DNA of 64,000 nucleotides, taken from Agaricicola taiwanensis (lineage in GTDB: Bacteria; Pseudomonadota; Alphaproteobacteria; Rhizobiales; Methylopilaceae). A program made the position numbers and the translations under genes. The notes beneath the pieces are model-generated. The model had not been told where the DNA came from and did no database searches. It saw only the letters and a list, made by a program, of their open reading frames with translations. Where the stretch lies: NCBI RefSeq assembly GCF_014635245.1, contig NZ_BMCP01000001.1:186001-250000 (forward strand), written 5' to 3'. This document shows positions 25,243-35,613 of this stretch, piece by piece (the stretch's first letter is position 1; every line of letters starts with the position of its first letter).

Positions 25243-26648
25243 GCGACGCTCCTGCGCTGGCGGGTGCCATCGATCTCAACGATGTCCATGGGGAACATCT
25301 CGTAGGGATCGGTAGGCTGGACCACATGGTTGACGTTGAAGCGGTAGACGGCACCACGTTCCAAATAGCTGTAAGGGCAGGCAATGGAGGTGATCAGCCC
25401 GCTCCACTCCGGAATCGGCAGATGCAGCGCCTGATGCCTGATAATGCTGCCGATCGTATTGGCGAGATCCTGGCTGGGAGCCGTCGCCTCAAACAGAAGG
25501 CAGATTTCGTGCGATGCGATCTGATCTACCGGCTCCAGACTGCCCATGGTTCCGTTCTTGCCATAGACGCGCACATTGAGAGTGTAGTCTGCGGCCACGC
25601 CCTTGGCGCTCAGCACCTGCTGCACACGAGCGTCGATCTTGACGCGCAGGCGCGCCAGCCAATCGTCGATCTGACGGATGATGTATGGATCGCGGACCGA
25701 GCCGATCAGGACACTCTGATAACCTACGAGTTCGGCACCCTCGAGCTTCACGGTATATGTCTCGGCGTGTTCAAAAGCGCTGTCCGTCACCTTCACGGCG
25801 ACATCGCTCACCTGCTCGTAACGGGCATGGGTCAAGTCGAGGGTCCCTGAGCACTCCACCAGGCGGAACGGATCGGCGTTCTCATAGAGCGCGTGCGAGG
25901 CGATGCTTTGCGGGGTGCAACGAAGTTCCGGATCCATGGCCTCGACGACAAAGTGGTCCTTGCGCATCCAGGCGAACATGCAGTCGGGCGTCTTGCGCTG
26001 AGTGACAGCGGCGGCGCCGCACTCGAGGATTTTTGCGGCATGCCAGGCCACCGCTGGCGGAATACCCGCCCGCATCGCGAAGGAGGCAAAGATCGCCGTG
26101 TCACTGGCGCGCCCGGCCAACACCACGTCGGCACCGGCATCAAGAGCCTTCTGGAACGGTTCCGCGCCCATCATACCAACGATATGCGCGCTGCGATCGA
26201 TCACCGCCTCATCGAAATGCGGCGCCGGCTTCAGGGGCACAATCCTACCGTCGCGGAACTTGGCCTTGAGGAACTCCTTGTCTTGCTCTGAGTGGATCAA
26301 CGCGAGGCGAAAACTGAGACCCTCCTCTTCGGCAATCTCCTGAAGGATCTCATAGACCCCATCCAGATTTGCCTTGCCGCCAGCCGTGCCAGCGGTGCCG
26401 ATCAGGAGGGGGATGTTGTTGCGGCGCGCACCAAGCAGCATGAGCCGCAGATCGCGCTTGATGGCCGCCCGGGTGAAGACGGTCTTCCCGGTGCCAAGAT
26501 AGTTGGGACCGGGGTCCGTCGACCCGCCGTCGCAGCCAATGAAATGAGGCTTGAGGCTGAGCGCACGCTCGAAGGAAGCTTCACTGAAACCGGCACCACA
26601 GACGCTTGATGGCGAGACAACTCTCACCTCATCTTCAGGATGGGACAT
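25239..26648 (-). CDS. AtuA-like (DUF1446) protein
   Basis: A 469-residue protein of the acyclic terpene utilisation AtuA family. The N-terminal part has GCDGGSTDPGPNYLGTG and later GTAGTAGGKANLDGVYEI, both family landmarks, and GADVVLAGRASDTAIFA in the middle. In Pseudomonas, atuA belongs to the citronellol pathway, but no atuB-H-like genes occur here, so a terpene role is not supported. Instead it lies in an operon with a TTT transporter, an SMP-30 protein and DUF4387, an arrangement suggesting processing of an imported organic acid. Confidence 0.85.
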   Translation of the reverse strand: MSHPEDEVRVVSPSSVCGAGFSEASFERALSLKPHFIGCDGGSTDPGPNYLGTGKTVFTRAAIKRDLRLMLLGARRNNIPLLIGTAGTAGGKANLDGVYEILQEIAEEEGLSFRLALIHSEQDKEFLKAKFRDGRIVPLKPAPHFDEAVIDRSAHIVGMMGAEPFQKALDAGADVVLAGRASDTAIFASFAMRAGIPPAVAWHAAKILECGAAAVTQRKTPDCMFAWMRKDHFVVEAMDPELRCTPQSIASHALYENADPFRLVECSGTLDLTHARYEQVSDVAVKVTDSAFEHAETYTVKLEGAELVGYQSVLIGSVRDPYIIRQIDDWLARLRVKIDARVQQVLSAKGVAADYTLNVRVYGKNGTMGSLEPVDQIASHEICLLFEATAPSQDLANTIGSIIRHQALHLPIPEWSGLITSIACPYSYLERGAVYRFNVNHVVQPTDPYEMFPMDIVEIDGTRQRRSVA

Positions 26649-26665
26649 CGCTGATCCGTTGTTTT

Positions 26666-27580
26666 CTATGTGTGTGAGTACATGGGATGCCCTGCCACCG
26701 GCATGTCGGCAGCAAGGATCGAGCCGCTCTCCGACTCGGTAATGAAGAGCGTTTTGTTGTCGGGTCCGCCGTAAGCGATGTTCGTGGTCTTCAGACCAGC
26801 ACAGGAACGCACGCGGTAAAGCGGCTCGCCGAGACGGCTGAACAGCCAGATGGTACCCAGTCCCGTGTGAGCCACAGCCACATTGCCCTCGGCATCGACG
26901 GCGATTCCATCAGGACCCGACAAGCCGCCGGATAAATTCAGAAACACCCCGGCTTTGGCCACGCGATCATGAGGCAGGAGTGGCAAACGCCACACGGCGT
27001 TGGCTCGCGTCACATTGACGAACAGCATCGTCTCCTCGCGATTCAGCACCAAGCCGTTGGGGCTGGGAATCCCGCTTATGAGGCAGCTGAGGCGGCCGTC
27101 GTTGTGCAGCTTGTAGACTTTGCCGCTGGGATCCTGGAGACCGGTTTGACCTTGATCGGTGAAGTAAAGATCGCCATTGCGGGCAAAGCACAGATCGTTG
27201 ACGCCCCGGAATCCTTCCGAATAAGCGCGCTCCATGATGGGCGTGATAGCCCCCGTATCCGGATCGACCGCGATGATGCCGCGCTTGTGGTCTGTGACGA
27301 AAAGTCGGCCATCCTGGTGGATCTTCAGGCCATTGGGTTCACCGTCGTATTCCGTAACGAGGTGGAACGTGCCATCCGGGGTGACCTTGAAGATACGGCC
27401 GTATGGGATATCGGTGCAGTAAAGGTTGCCGTTGCGGTCGATTGAGGGGCCTTCCAGAAAGGAATGCGGACGGACATGCTGGCGGGCCTCTACCCAACTG
27501 GTCTTGCGATCAGTGATGCGAAGCGCATCGGGGAGACGCGCGAAAACGCGCGTCTGAATGTTTTCAGGAACTGCATACAT
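26666..27580 (-). CDS. SMP-30/gluconolactonase/LRE family protein
   Basis: A 304-residue six-bladed beta-propeller of the SMP-30/gluconolactonase family, with HSFLEGPSIDRNGNLYCTD (metal-binding Glu), GVNDLCFARNGDLYFTDQG, IPSPNGLVLN (metal-binding Asn) and LSGPDGIAVDAEGNVAVAH (metal-binding Asp). Members hydrolyse lactones using a divalent metal. It lies between tctC and the AtuA-like gene in one operon and probably opens a lactone in the same pathway. Confidence 0.9.
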   Translation of the reverse strand: MYAVPENIQTRVFARLPDALRITDRKTSWVEARQHVRPHSFLEGPSIDRNGNLYCTDIPYGRIFKVTPDGTFHLVTEYDGEPNGLKIHQDGRLFVTDHKRGIIAVDPDTGAITPIMERAYSEGFRGVNDLCFARNGDLYFTDQGQTGLQDPSGKVYKLHNDGRLSCLISGIPSPNGLVLNREETMLFVNVTRANAVWRLPLLPHDRVAKAGVFLNLSGGLSGPDGIAVDAEGNVAVAHTGLGTIWLFSRLGEPLYRVRSCAGLKTTNIAYGGPDNKTLFITESESGSILAADMPVAGHPMYSHT

Positions 27581-27596
27581 GACTGCCTCTGTCCGG

Positions 27597-28613
27597 TTAC
27601 TTGATTAGGCCCAAGCCGGTCAGAAGGTCCTTCGACTCCTTCGCTTCGGCTTCGAGAAAGGCGCCAAATTCGGCGCTGCCGTGATAATCGGGCACAAGGA
27701 AGGATTGTGTGGCGATCTTCTGCCATTCAGGATCGCTATTCACCTTCTCGAAGACACCTTCCCAATAGGCGAGCTGATCGGCCGGCAGGTTCTTCGGGCC
27801 AATGACGGCACGCCAATTGTTGAACACGACATCGATACCCTGCTCTCGGAAGGTGGGGATGTCGGACAGGACACCGGACATGCGCTGGGGCGCCGTAATG
27901 CCGTATCCTTTGATGCTGCCGGCCTCAATGTTGCCCTGCACATTGCCGCCTGTCGAAGGCATCAGATCAATCTGTCCGCCGAGGATCGCTGTGATCGCCT
28001 CTGAGGCGCTTGCAAAGGGAATGACATGCAGCGCCGAGGGCTCCACACCCGCCGTCTGGGCCAGAAGGGCGACCGCCATATGAGGCCCGGTGCCAAGTCC
28101 GGGTGCCACCGCGATGCTGAGGCTCTTGGGATCGGCCTTCAACGCCTTGAAGACATCACTTCCGGTTTCATGCGCCAGGCCCTTGCGGCCGATGAGCACG
28201 ATGTAATCGGCCATCAACTGCGCGACGGGTGTCGCATCACTGTACGTGGCTGTCCCGACGCCGAGCATGGAATTAGTGACCATCGCCGGGTTCTGCACCA
28301 TCAGGTAATGGCCGTCCCCCGCGTGCTGATTAAGATAGCCGAGGGCCACGGTGCCACCCGCACCGGGCTTGTTCATGACCACAACCGGAGTTGGCACGAG
28401 CTTCTTGTCCTGCATGACCTGCTGGAGGGCACGCGCGATACGGTCATTTCCTCCGCCAGGGCCAGCGCCGACCAACAGCTCGACGTTCTTTGTCGGCTGC
28501 CATTCCGCTGAAGCGGACGTCGCGAAGAACGCGAGCGCCGCAGCGCCAAGGAGCGACATTGTACCGAAAGCACGACGTGTCGAGCCGCCAGCTTTACCAG
28601 CAGGTTTTTTCAT
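27597..28613 (-). CDS. TTT transporter substrate-binding protein (TctC/Bug family), second copy
   Basis: A 338-residue binding protein. The leader has twin-arginine-like STRRAF before a hydrophobic core, with cleavage near ASA (about 36). The mature start NVELLVGAGPGGGNDRIAR and NKPGAGGTVALGYLNQH are family features. It is first in the operon tctC-SMP30-atuA-DUF4387-tctB-tctA, unlike the compact first TTT set, and diverges from the iclR gene. Confidence 0.92.
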   Translation of the reverse strand: MKKPAGKAGGSTRRAFGTMSLLGAAALAFFATSASAEWQPTKNVELLVGAGPGGGNDRIARALQQVMQDKKLVPTPVVVMNKPGAGGTVALGYLNQHAGDGHYLMVQNPAMVTNSMLGVGTATYSDATPVAQLMADYIVLIGRKGLAHETGSDVFKALKADPKSLSIAVAPGLGTGPHMAVALLAQTAGVEPSALHVIPFASASEAITAILGGQIDLMPSTGGNVQGNIEAGSIKGYGITAPQRMSGVLSDIPTFREQGIDVVFNNWRAVIGPKNLPADQLAYWEGVFEKVNSDPEWQKIATQSFLVPDYHGSAEFGAFLEAEAKESKDLLTGLGLIK

Positions 28614-28660
28614 CTTTCATCCCTATATTGCTATGAAAGCGCGTATGTTCGCGTCTTTAC

Positions 28661-28774
28661 TTTGAATACGTTTGAATTTTCTTCACCTATGCCTTCATGC
28701 TCCACCACACCGGGCACAGCGTCAAGGCAGCCAACGGCTTCGTCTGAGCCTATTTTTTCTGATACGTAGAATTT
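28661..28774. promoter_or_regulatory. Repeated motif between tctC and iclR, possible IclR sites
   Basis: Two copies of ATACGT-(1 or 2)-GAATTT occur at 28666-28679 and 28762-28774. The first also contains TTTGAAT repeated at a 10-bp period (28661 and 28671). They flank the centre of the divergent region and could be sites for the adjacent IclR regulator. Identified by eye only. Confidence 0.3.
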
Positions 28775-28827
28775 CGTCGCTTTGGGCATGCAACACCCGC
28801 CCATGAGCGCGGCTACAGGAGAAGTGA

Positions 28828-29628
28828 ATGCGAAGGCGCCCGAAGGAGAGCGAACGTCACGTCAACGCGCTGATGACCGCCGTGATGATCCTCGATTGCT
28901 TCCGCTCCACCAACGAGCTTCAACTCAAGGACATTCATCACAGGACTGGCATCAACAAGAGCCGTATTCTTCGCTACGTCGGAAGTCTCGAGGCATCTGG
29001 CTTGATGTACTTTAATGAGGATACAGGCAGCTATCACTTGGGGCCCAAACTCTATTACCTGGGGCGCGTGCTGGAGAAGAAATATTCAAGTGTCATCGAT
29101 GCCGTGAGGCCGGTCATGGACGAGCTCGAAACTGGTCCTGACAGCGTGGCCTATTTCTCCATCCGGTACGGATTTGAACGTTTGGTCCTCGTGCGCCGTC
29201 AGCCTTCGGGTGTCGACGAGTCCGTTATCAAAGACGGGCAAGTTCGCCCACTTCACCTTGGCGCGAACAGCAGCATTCTTCTGGCATACGAAAAATCCTC
29301 GGTACTGGCCCGGATAATGGAACATTTCCGTTCCGCCCGCTCCATTGCGCTGTCAGAACCACAATTGATCGAGATGACAGACAAGCTGCGCAGAATCCGG
29401 GCGTCCGGATTTGCCATCAGTTATGGCGAGACAAAGCCTGGATTCTACGTAACGTCCGTTCCGGTTCTTGGTAGATCCGGTATTCTCGTGGGCGCCTTGG
29501 GCTTGTCGACTCCCGGCGATACCTCCGATGAGGCGGAAGCCAGACGCCAGATTGTTATATTGACTGAGGCAGCAACAACTATCAGCGCTTCGCTGGAAAG
29601 AACCATGACCGGAGAAGTGGCCTCCTAA
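28828..29628 (+). CDS. IclR-family transcriptional regulator
   Basis: A 266-residue regulator with an N-terminal winged helix (LKDIHHRTGINKSRILRYVG, about 31-50) and a C-terminal effector domain with the usual GFAISYGETKPGFYVTSVPV stretch. It starts after AGGAGA and is divergent from the second tct operon, which it most likely controls. Its stop overlaps the convergent DUF763 gene by 4 nt. Confidence 0.9.
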   Translation: MRRRPKESERHVNALMTAVMILDCFRSTNELQLKDIHHRTGINKSRILRYVGSLEASGLMYFNEDTGSYHLGPKLYYLGRVLEKKYSSVIDAVRPVMDELETGPDSVAYFSIRYGFERLVLVRRQPSGVDESVIKDGQVRPLHLGANSSILLAYEKSSVLARIMEHFRSARSIALSEPQLIEMTDKLRRIRASGFAISYGETKPGFYVTSVPVLGRSGILVGALGLSTPGDTSDEAEARRQIVILTEAATTISASLERTMTGEVAS

Positions 29629-30893
29629 ACGGCGTCATTCGATCGACGAACGTCCGCCGCGAGCTCCGTCTCCCAGCCGAAGACGCTGCGGCCGCCGTAT
29701 TCATGGGACCGCTGGCGCTCGTTCTCGATGAACTGAGGCAGGCTCGGACCGCTCACATGGCTCTCCAGGCGGCGGGACTGTTCATCGAGCCGTCGGATCG
29801 CGTCGAGCTTTTCATCATTGCCGAGCCTTGCCTCGCCGACGGCAGACTTCAGCACCGCGATGGTCTGGTCGTAGACCTTGGTCGGCACCGGGAACGGTTG
29901 CCGGTCCTTGCCGCCGTGAGAAAGCGAGAAGCGGGCGGGATCGGCGAAGCGGCAAGGGGCGCCGTGGACGACTTCAGCCACCATGGCCAGGGATTGCACG
30001 GTGCGGGCGCCGACGCCGGGAACGAGCAGAAGTTCGGCAAAATCCTGTGGCGCACTCTCGGCCGCCGCGGCAAGTGCACCGTGCAGGCGCCGGATCATCA
30101 CGTCCTTCGGGCGCACGTCATGATGCTCGGGCATCACGAGATGCGGCAGCAGCGGTGCATCAGGCTGTGCCGGCTTTGAAGCCTTGCCCTGCAGCACACC
30201 CACCTCATGGGCGATGCGGTCCGGGCCAATCTCCCTCAGGAGATCCAGCTGGCCCTTCCGTGAGGCGGCGGCGCGGTGGTCGGTCAGATTGACGATGTTG
30301 CCCTGGTTCCTGCCCTCGATCGCCGCATGTGGCGCCTCGACGAAGCTGTTCAGATCCTCCGACAGCCAGTGATAGCGGCGGGCATAGCGGCTCGTGCTGT
30401 TCATGCCCTGCTGAATCACCACCCATTTGCCGTCGTCAGCGAGGATGAAGCCGTGGAGATAGAGGTCGAAGCCGTCCTGGACCGCAGCGCTGTCCACCTT
30501 GGCGACAAGCCGGCTCGCCCTTCCCAGCGCCGCTCCATCGAGACCCGTCCGCTCACCCACCGAGCGAAGCTCATCCGGCGTGCGCCGTGAATGGCTGCCG
30601 CGTCCGCCGCAGACGTGAAGGCCGAGCTCGCCCGACAGTGGCGCGAGGCCGCGCTTCAGGGCACCGACAACGCTGGTGGTGATGCCTGACGAATGCCAGT
30701 CCATGCCCATAACCGCGCCGAAGGACTGAAACCAGAAAGGATGCGACAGCCGGCGCAGGAATTCATCACGACCATAGTGATGCACGATCGCCTGCGCGAT
30801 CACGGCGCCGAGCTTCGTCATGCGCTGTCCAAGCCATGACGGAACGCGGCCGTTGTGCAAAGGCAGATCGGCGCTGCCGGCGCGGCGGGCCAT
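29625..30893 (-). CDS. DUF763 domain protein
   Basis: A 422-residue protein beginning MARRAGSADLPLHNGRVPSW, the characteristic DUF763 start. ATG 30893 is preferred because GGGAG lies 5 nt upstream. Around residue 270 it has LLVPGVGARTVQSLAMVAEV, which reads as a helix-hairpin-helix, suggesting contact with DNA. DUF763 occurs in archaea and scattered bacteria and its function is not established. The other half of the intergenic region serves a small conserved gene on the opposite strand. Confidence 0.82.
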   Translation of the reverse strand: MARRAGSADLPLHNGRVPSWLGQRMTKLGAVIAQAIVHHYGRDEFLRRLSHPFWFQSFGAVMGMDWHSSGITTSVVGALKRGLAPLSGELGLHVCGGRGSHSRRTPDELRSVGERTGLDGAALGRASRLVAKVDSAAVQDGFDLYLHGFILADDGKWVVIQQGMNSTSRYARRYHWLSEDLNSFVEAPHAAIEGRNQGNIVNLTDHRAAASRKGQLDLLREIGPDRIAHEVGVLQGKASKPAQPDAPLLPHLVMPEHHDVRPKDVMIRRLHGALAAAAESAPQDFAELLLVPGVGARTVQSLAMVAEVVHGAPCRFADPARFSLSHGGKDRQPFPVPTKVYDQTIAVLKSAVGEARLGNDEKLDAIRRLDEQSRRLESHVSGPSLPQFIENERQRSHEYGGRSVFGWETELAADVRRSNDAV

Positions 30894-31025
30894 GAATGCT
30901 CCCAAAGGTACAAAACAGGAACATGTTTAACACGTGAGCGCTCGTCCCGCTACGGTCCAGCCCGCGGGCCGGGAACGAAGTGGCTGCGGAGCATCTTTCC
31001 TTTCGTCAGATCACGGGAGGAAAGT

Positions 31026-31322
31026 ATGAACACGGCGAACCTGCAGATTGAGGGCATTCTCACGGCCATGTCGTCTCTTCTGGAGGCCCTGAGAGGAAAA
31101 GGCCTGCTGACCCAACAGGAGATCGATGAGGTGCTTGACGGGGCTGAACGGGCCGTCAGCAAGGAAAGCGAACATCGTGATGAACTGAGGGCCGCCCATC
31201 TTGCCGCCATCAAATTTCCTATCCGCTTCCTGAGAGTGACGAACAATCGAACCGACGGAGAACCGCTGTCCTTCGGGCGGATTGCCGCCATGGTCGGCGA
31301 GACAAAGCCCGATCAGTGGTAA
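31026..31322 (+). CDS. Conserved hypothetical small protein (98 aa)
   Basis: Starts after a strong GGGAGGAAAGT ribosome binding site. The protein looks helical, with IEGILTAMSSLLEALRGKGLLTQQEIDEVLDGAE in the first half and FPIRFLRVTNNRTDGEPLSF in the second. No signal peptide or membrane segment is present. I do not recognise a named family. A longer frame from 30855 overlaps the DUF763 start and lacks a ribosome binding site. Confidence 0.7.
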   Translation: MNTANLQIEGILTAMSSLLEALRGKGLLTQQEIDEVLDGAERAVSKESEHRDELRAAHLAAIKFPIRFLRVTNNRTDGEPLSFGRIAAMVGETKPDQW

Positions 31323-31358
31323 AAGACGGCGGGATCAGCAAGCCGTGTTGTCATCACA

Positions 31359-32321
31359 TCAGGCGATGGATCGAAGGCCGAACACCGCAAAGAGCCGGGC
31401 GGGGTCCGTCCACACAGTCTCCACCCGCCAGCCGTGCCTGCGCGCGATCTGCGAAAACACCGCCGGCTCATATTTCCGCGAACTTTCGGTGTGGATCGTC
31501 TCGCCGGGCGCGAAGTGGAAGGTCCGCCCGGCGACCTTTGCCTCCTGCTCCTGCCGGCTGACGAGATGCATTTCAACGGCGGAAGCCTTCTCGTTCCATC
31601 GCGCCTGATGGGCGTAAGCATCGAGAGTGAAATTGCCGCCAAGCTCGCGATTGATGCGCGCGAGGATGTTGAGGTTGAAGGCCGCGGTGACGCCTTCGCG
31701 GTCGTCATAGGCCGCGTGAAGGAGGTCGAGATCCTTCTTCAGATCGACCCCGATCAAGGCCTTGCCGGCAGAACCGGTGTGGCGGCGGATGCGGGACAGG
31801 AAAGCAGCGGTCTCGGGTTCGTCGAGATTGCCGATGGTGGAGCCGGGAAAGAAGACGACGCGGCCTTCCGTCGGTACACCTGAGGGAAGGTCGAAATCAT
31901 GCGTGAAATCGGCCGCGACCGGCCGCACCGCCACCCCAGGAAAACGCGCGGAAAAGCGGCGGGCCGTGAGGGTCAGAAAATCAGCGGCGATGTCGATGGG
32001 CACATAGAGCTTGGGGGCCTCCAGAGCCGCCATCAGGATCTCAGTCTTGACGGCGGCGCCGGCGCCATACTCCAGCAGCACCGGACCGGCCCCGCAGAAA
32101 GCCGCCATGTCGGCCGCGTGGCTGCGCAGGATCGCCGTCTCGGTGCGGGTCGGGTAATATTCCTCGAGGGCCGTAATGTCTTCGAAGAGCTCGCAGCCCC
32201 TGTCATCATAAAGCCAACGGCTCGGCAGGCTTTTCGGCTGGCCGGAGAGCCCCGTGAGCACGTCGTGAAGGAATGTGTCGCGCTGCCGGATTTGGACGTC
32301 CACCGCCTCCAGCATGGTCAC
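31359..32321 (-). CDS. egtD: L-histidine N-alpha-methyltransferase (ergothioneine biosynthesis)
   Basis: A 320-residue SAM-dependent enzyme that trimethylates histidine to hercynine. Family features include LPSRWLYDDRGCELFEDITAL-like N-terminal binding loop, YYPTRTE, LLEYGAGAAVKTEILM (SAM site), and the C-terminal IHTESSRKY with substrate contacts. It overlaps egtB by 4 nt (ATGA), so the pair forms the minimal bacterial ergothioneine route. No egtC, egtE or egtA is seen nearby. Confidence 0.95.
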   Translation of the reverse strand: MTMLEAVDVQIRQRDTFLHDVLTGLSGQPKSLPSRWLYDDRGCELFEDITALEEYYPTRTETAILRSHAADMAAFCGAGPVLLEYGAGAAVKTEILMAALEAPKLYVPIDIAADFLTLTARRFSARFPGVAVRPVAADFTHDFDLPSGVPTEGRVVFFPGSTIGNLDEPETAAFLSRIRRHTGSAGKALIGVDLKKDLDLLHAAYDDREGVTAAFNLNILARINRELGGNFTLDAYAHQARWNEKASAVEMHLVSRQEQEAKVAGRTFHFAPGETIHTESSRKYEPAVFSQIARRHGWRVETVWTDPARLFAVFGLRSIA

Positions 32322-33595
32322 GCATCCTCCGCCAGGCGCAGGCCGGAGAACTGCCAGCGCGCATCGGGCGGGAAGAAATTGCGGTAGGTCGGGCGGATGT
32401 GTCCCGGTGGGGTGACGCAGGAGCCTCCGCGCAGCACGAACTGACCGGACATGAACTTGCCGTTGTATTCGCCCACCGCGCCTTCAACGGGCTTGAAGCG
32501 CGGGTATGGCAGGAAGGCGCTGCGGGTCCACTCCCAGACATCGCCGTACATCTGGCGAATGCCCGCTTCCTCGGGAGAGGCGGCGCGTGGCCGCAGGCGA
32601 TCGCTGTCGGCAAAGTTGCCGATCAGCGGTTTTCCGGCCGCTGCGTGCTCCCATTCGAACTCGCTCGGCAGACGCCGGCCCGCCCAGGTGGCGAAGGCAT
32701 CGGCCTCGTAATAGCTGACATGGGTGACGGGAGCATCCGGATCGACCGGCTGCTCGCCGCGCAGCGTCATCGTCCAATACTGCCCATCCCGCTCACGCCA
32801 ATAGAGCGGTGCCGTCCAGCCCTCCGCACCCACGGTCGCCCAGCCGGCCGAAAGCCAGAGCAGCGGGTTGCGATAGCCGTCGTCGGCCATGAATTCCATC
32901 CACTCGCGATTGGTTACCAGCCGGTCGGCAAGCTCAAACGGCTCCAGCAGCGCACGATGGCGCGGCCCCTCGCAATCAAAGGAAAAGCCCTGACCGTCAA
33001 AGCCGATCTCAACGATGCCGCCCTCCAAGGCGGAAAAGCCGGCAGGACCTTGATCAACCGCGCTGACGGCAACCGGCGAGGGATCCCGATAGGCAGGCCG
33101 CAGCGGGCTCTGGGCGAAAAGGTGCAGGATGTCAGTCAGAAGCAGTTCCTGATGCTGCTGCTCGTGGTGGCAGCCAAGCTCGATGAGCGTGATGACCTCC
33201 GGTGCCGGATCGGACATGAGAAGCCGCTCCACCGCAGCATCCACATGAGCCCGATAGTCGAAGATCTCGTCCAGCGATGGCCGCGTGATCATGCCGCGCT
33301 TTGGGCGTGGCTGACGCTCGCCGATGCTTTCATAGTAGGAGTTGAAGAGAAAATTGAAGCTTGGATCGAAAATGCGGTGATCGGAGAGATGCTGGCCCAG
33401 GACCATGGTCTCGAAAAACCAGGTCGTATGGGCCAGATGCCATTTTGCCGGGCTGGCGTCAGGCATCGACTGGACCGTCGCGTCGGCATCCGACAGCGGC
33501 CGGCCGAGCGCGCGGCTCGCCGTCCGGACGGAGCGGAACAGGTCAAGGACATCGATGGAGGAAGAAGCCTGCGGAGCGGTAAGCGAGCCATGCAT
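32318..33595 (-). CDS. egtB: Ergothioneine sulfoxide synthase-type protein EgtB
   Basis: A 425-residue non-haem iron enzyme that joins hercynine to a thiol. The N-terminal DinB-like domain holds the three-histidine iron site in WHLAHTTWF and ELGCHHEQQHQELLLTD; the C-terminal half is a formylglycine-enzyme/sulfatase-modifying fold with YGDVWEWTRSAF and FVLRGGSCVTPPGHIRPTYR. The 425-residue length fits the usual EgtB. It is co-translated with egtD. Confidence 0.95.
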   Translation of the reverse strand: MHGSLTAPQASSSIDVLDLFRSVRTASRALGRPLSDADATVQSMPDASPAKWHLAHTTWFFETMVLGQHLSDHRIFDPSFNFLFNSYYESIGERQPRPKRGMITRPSLDEIFDYRAHVDAAVERLLMSDPAPEVITLIELGCHHEQQHQELLLTDILHLFAQSPLRPAYRDPSPVAVSAVDQGPAGFSALEGGIVEIGFDGQGFSFDCEGPRHRALLEPFELADRLVTNREWMEFMADDGYRNPLLWLSAGWATVGAEGWTAPLYWRERDGQYWTMTLRGEQPVDPDAPVTHVSYYEADAFATWAGRRLPSEFEWEHAAAGKPLIGNFADSDRLRPRAASPEEAGIRQMYGDVWEWTRSAFLPYPRFKPVEGAVGEYNGKFMSGQFVLRGGSCVTPPGHIRPTYRNFFPPDARWQFSGLRLAEDA

Positions 33596-33698
33596 GGAGA
33601 GCTAACCTCTGACAGCTGGAGGTTTCCGAGCTTTCCTATGTGGAGCGCGATGGCCGTCCGGAAACCGCCGTGCGACGATTTTTTGGGAGATGCCGCGA

Positions 33699-34748
<1,050 letters not shown>

Positions 34749-34758
34749 GGGCTTTGGC

Positions 34759-35607
34759 TCACTTTTCGGACTCCACGAGGCCTTTGACGAACCAGCGCTG
34801 CATGAGCACCACCACCAGAACCGGCGGCAGGATCGCCAGGACGCAGGTGACCATGACGAGGTGCCACTGCGTGTCCGCATCCGCGAAGGAGATCATCTTG
34901 CGTAGCGCGATGACGACGGTTCCCATGTCGTTGCGGTTGGTCATCAGCAGCGGCCACAGATACTGCGTCCACCCATAGATGAAGAGGATGACGAAGAGCG
35001 CCGCGATGTTGGTGCGCGACAGCGGCAGCAGGATGTCCTTGAAGAAGCGCCAGGGGCCGGCGCCATCAAGCCGCGCCGCCTCCACCAGTTCACCCGGGAT
35101 GGTCATGAAGAACTGGCGGAACAGGAGCGTCGCCGTGGCCGAGGCCATGAGCGGCAGGGTCAGACCCGTGTAGGTGTCGATCAGGCCGAGGTCCACCATG
35201 ACCTTGTAGGTCGGCAGGATGCGAACCTCCACCGGCAGCATCAGCGTGATGAAGATGAGCCAGAAGAAGACCATGCGGAAGGGGAAGCGGAAGAAGACGA
35301 TGGCATAGGCCGAGAGGATCGAGATCACGATCTTGCCGAGCGCGATGGCCATGGCCATGACGAAGGTGTTGAAGAGAAGCCGCTCGACACCGACACCGCC
35401 GATCCGCCCGATGCCGCCGAACAGGGCGGTGGAATAGTTTTCCCAGAAGTTGGGGCCCGGCGTCAGCGGCAGCGGCGGCCTCAGGATGGTCGTCAGCGAA
35501 TGGGTGGACGCGACCAGGGTGTAATAGATGGGGAAGACGACGATGAGGATGGCGGCCGCCAGCACGGCATAGGCGAAAAGGCGGGAGCCGAAGGATCTCT
35601 CGATCAT
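34759..35607 (-). CDS. ugpE: sn-glycerol-3-phosphate-type ABC permease UgpE
   Basis: A 282-residue CUT1-family permease with about six membrane segments, starting after [20 protein letters not shown]. The EAA loop [25 protein letters not shown] (about 170-195) is intact. GNDMGTVV and [21 protein letters not shown] fit UgpE. Confidence 0.92.
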   Translation of the reverse strand: MIERSFGSRLFAYAVLAAAILIVVFPIYYTLVASTHSLTTILRPPLPLTPGPNFWENYSTALFGGIGRIGGVGVERLLFNTFVMAMAIALGKIVISILSAYAIVFFRFPFRMVFFWLIFITLMLPVEVRILPTYKVMVDLGLIDTYTGLTLPLMASATATLLFRQFFMTIPGELVEAARLDGAGPWRFFKDILLPLSRTNIAALFVILFIYGWTQYLWPLLMTNRNDMGTVVIALRKMISFADADTQWHLVMVTCVLAILPPVLVVVLMQRWFVKGLVESEK

Positions 35608-35613
35608 GCCGCC

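Noticed and set aside
30918-31005. Two GGAAC boxes in the DUF763 divergent region as EcfG promoters
   Set aside because: Neither has CGTT at 16 or 17 bp; the nearest matches are CGCT at 16 bp and nothing usable for the second.
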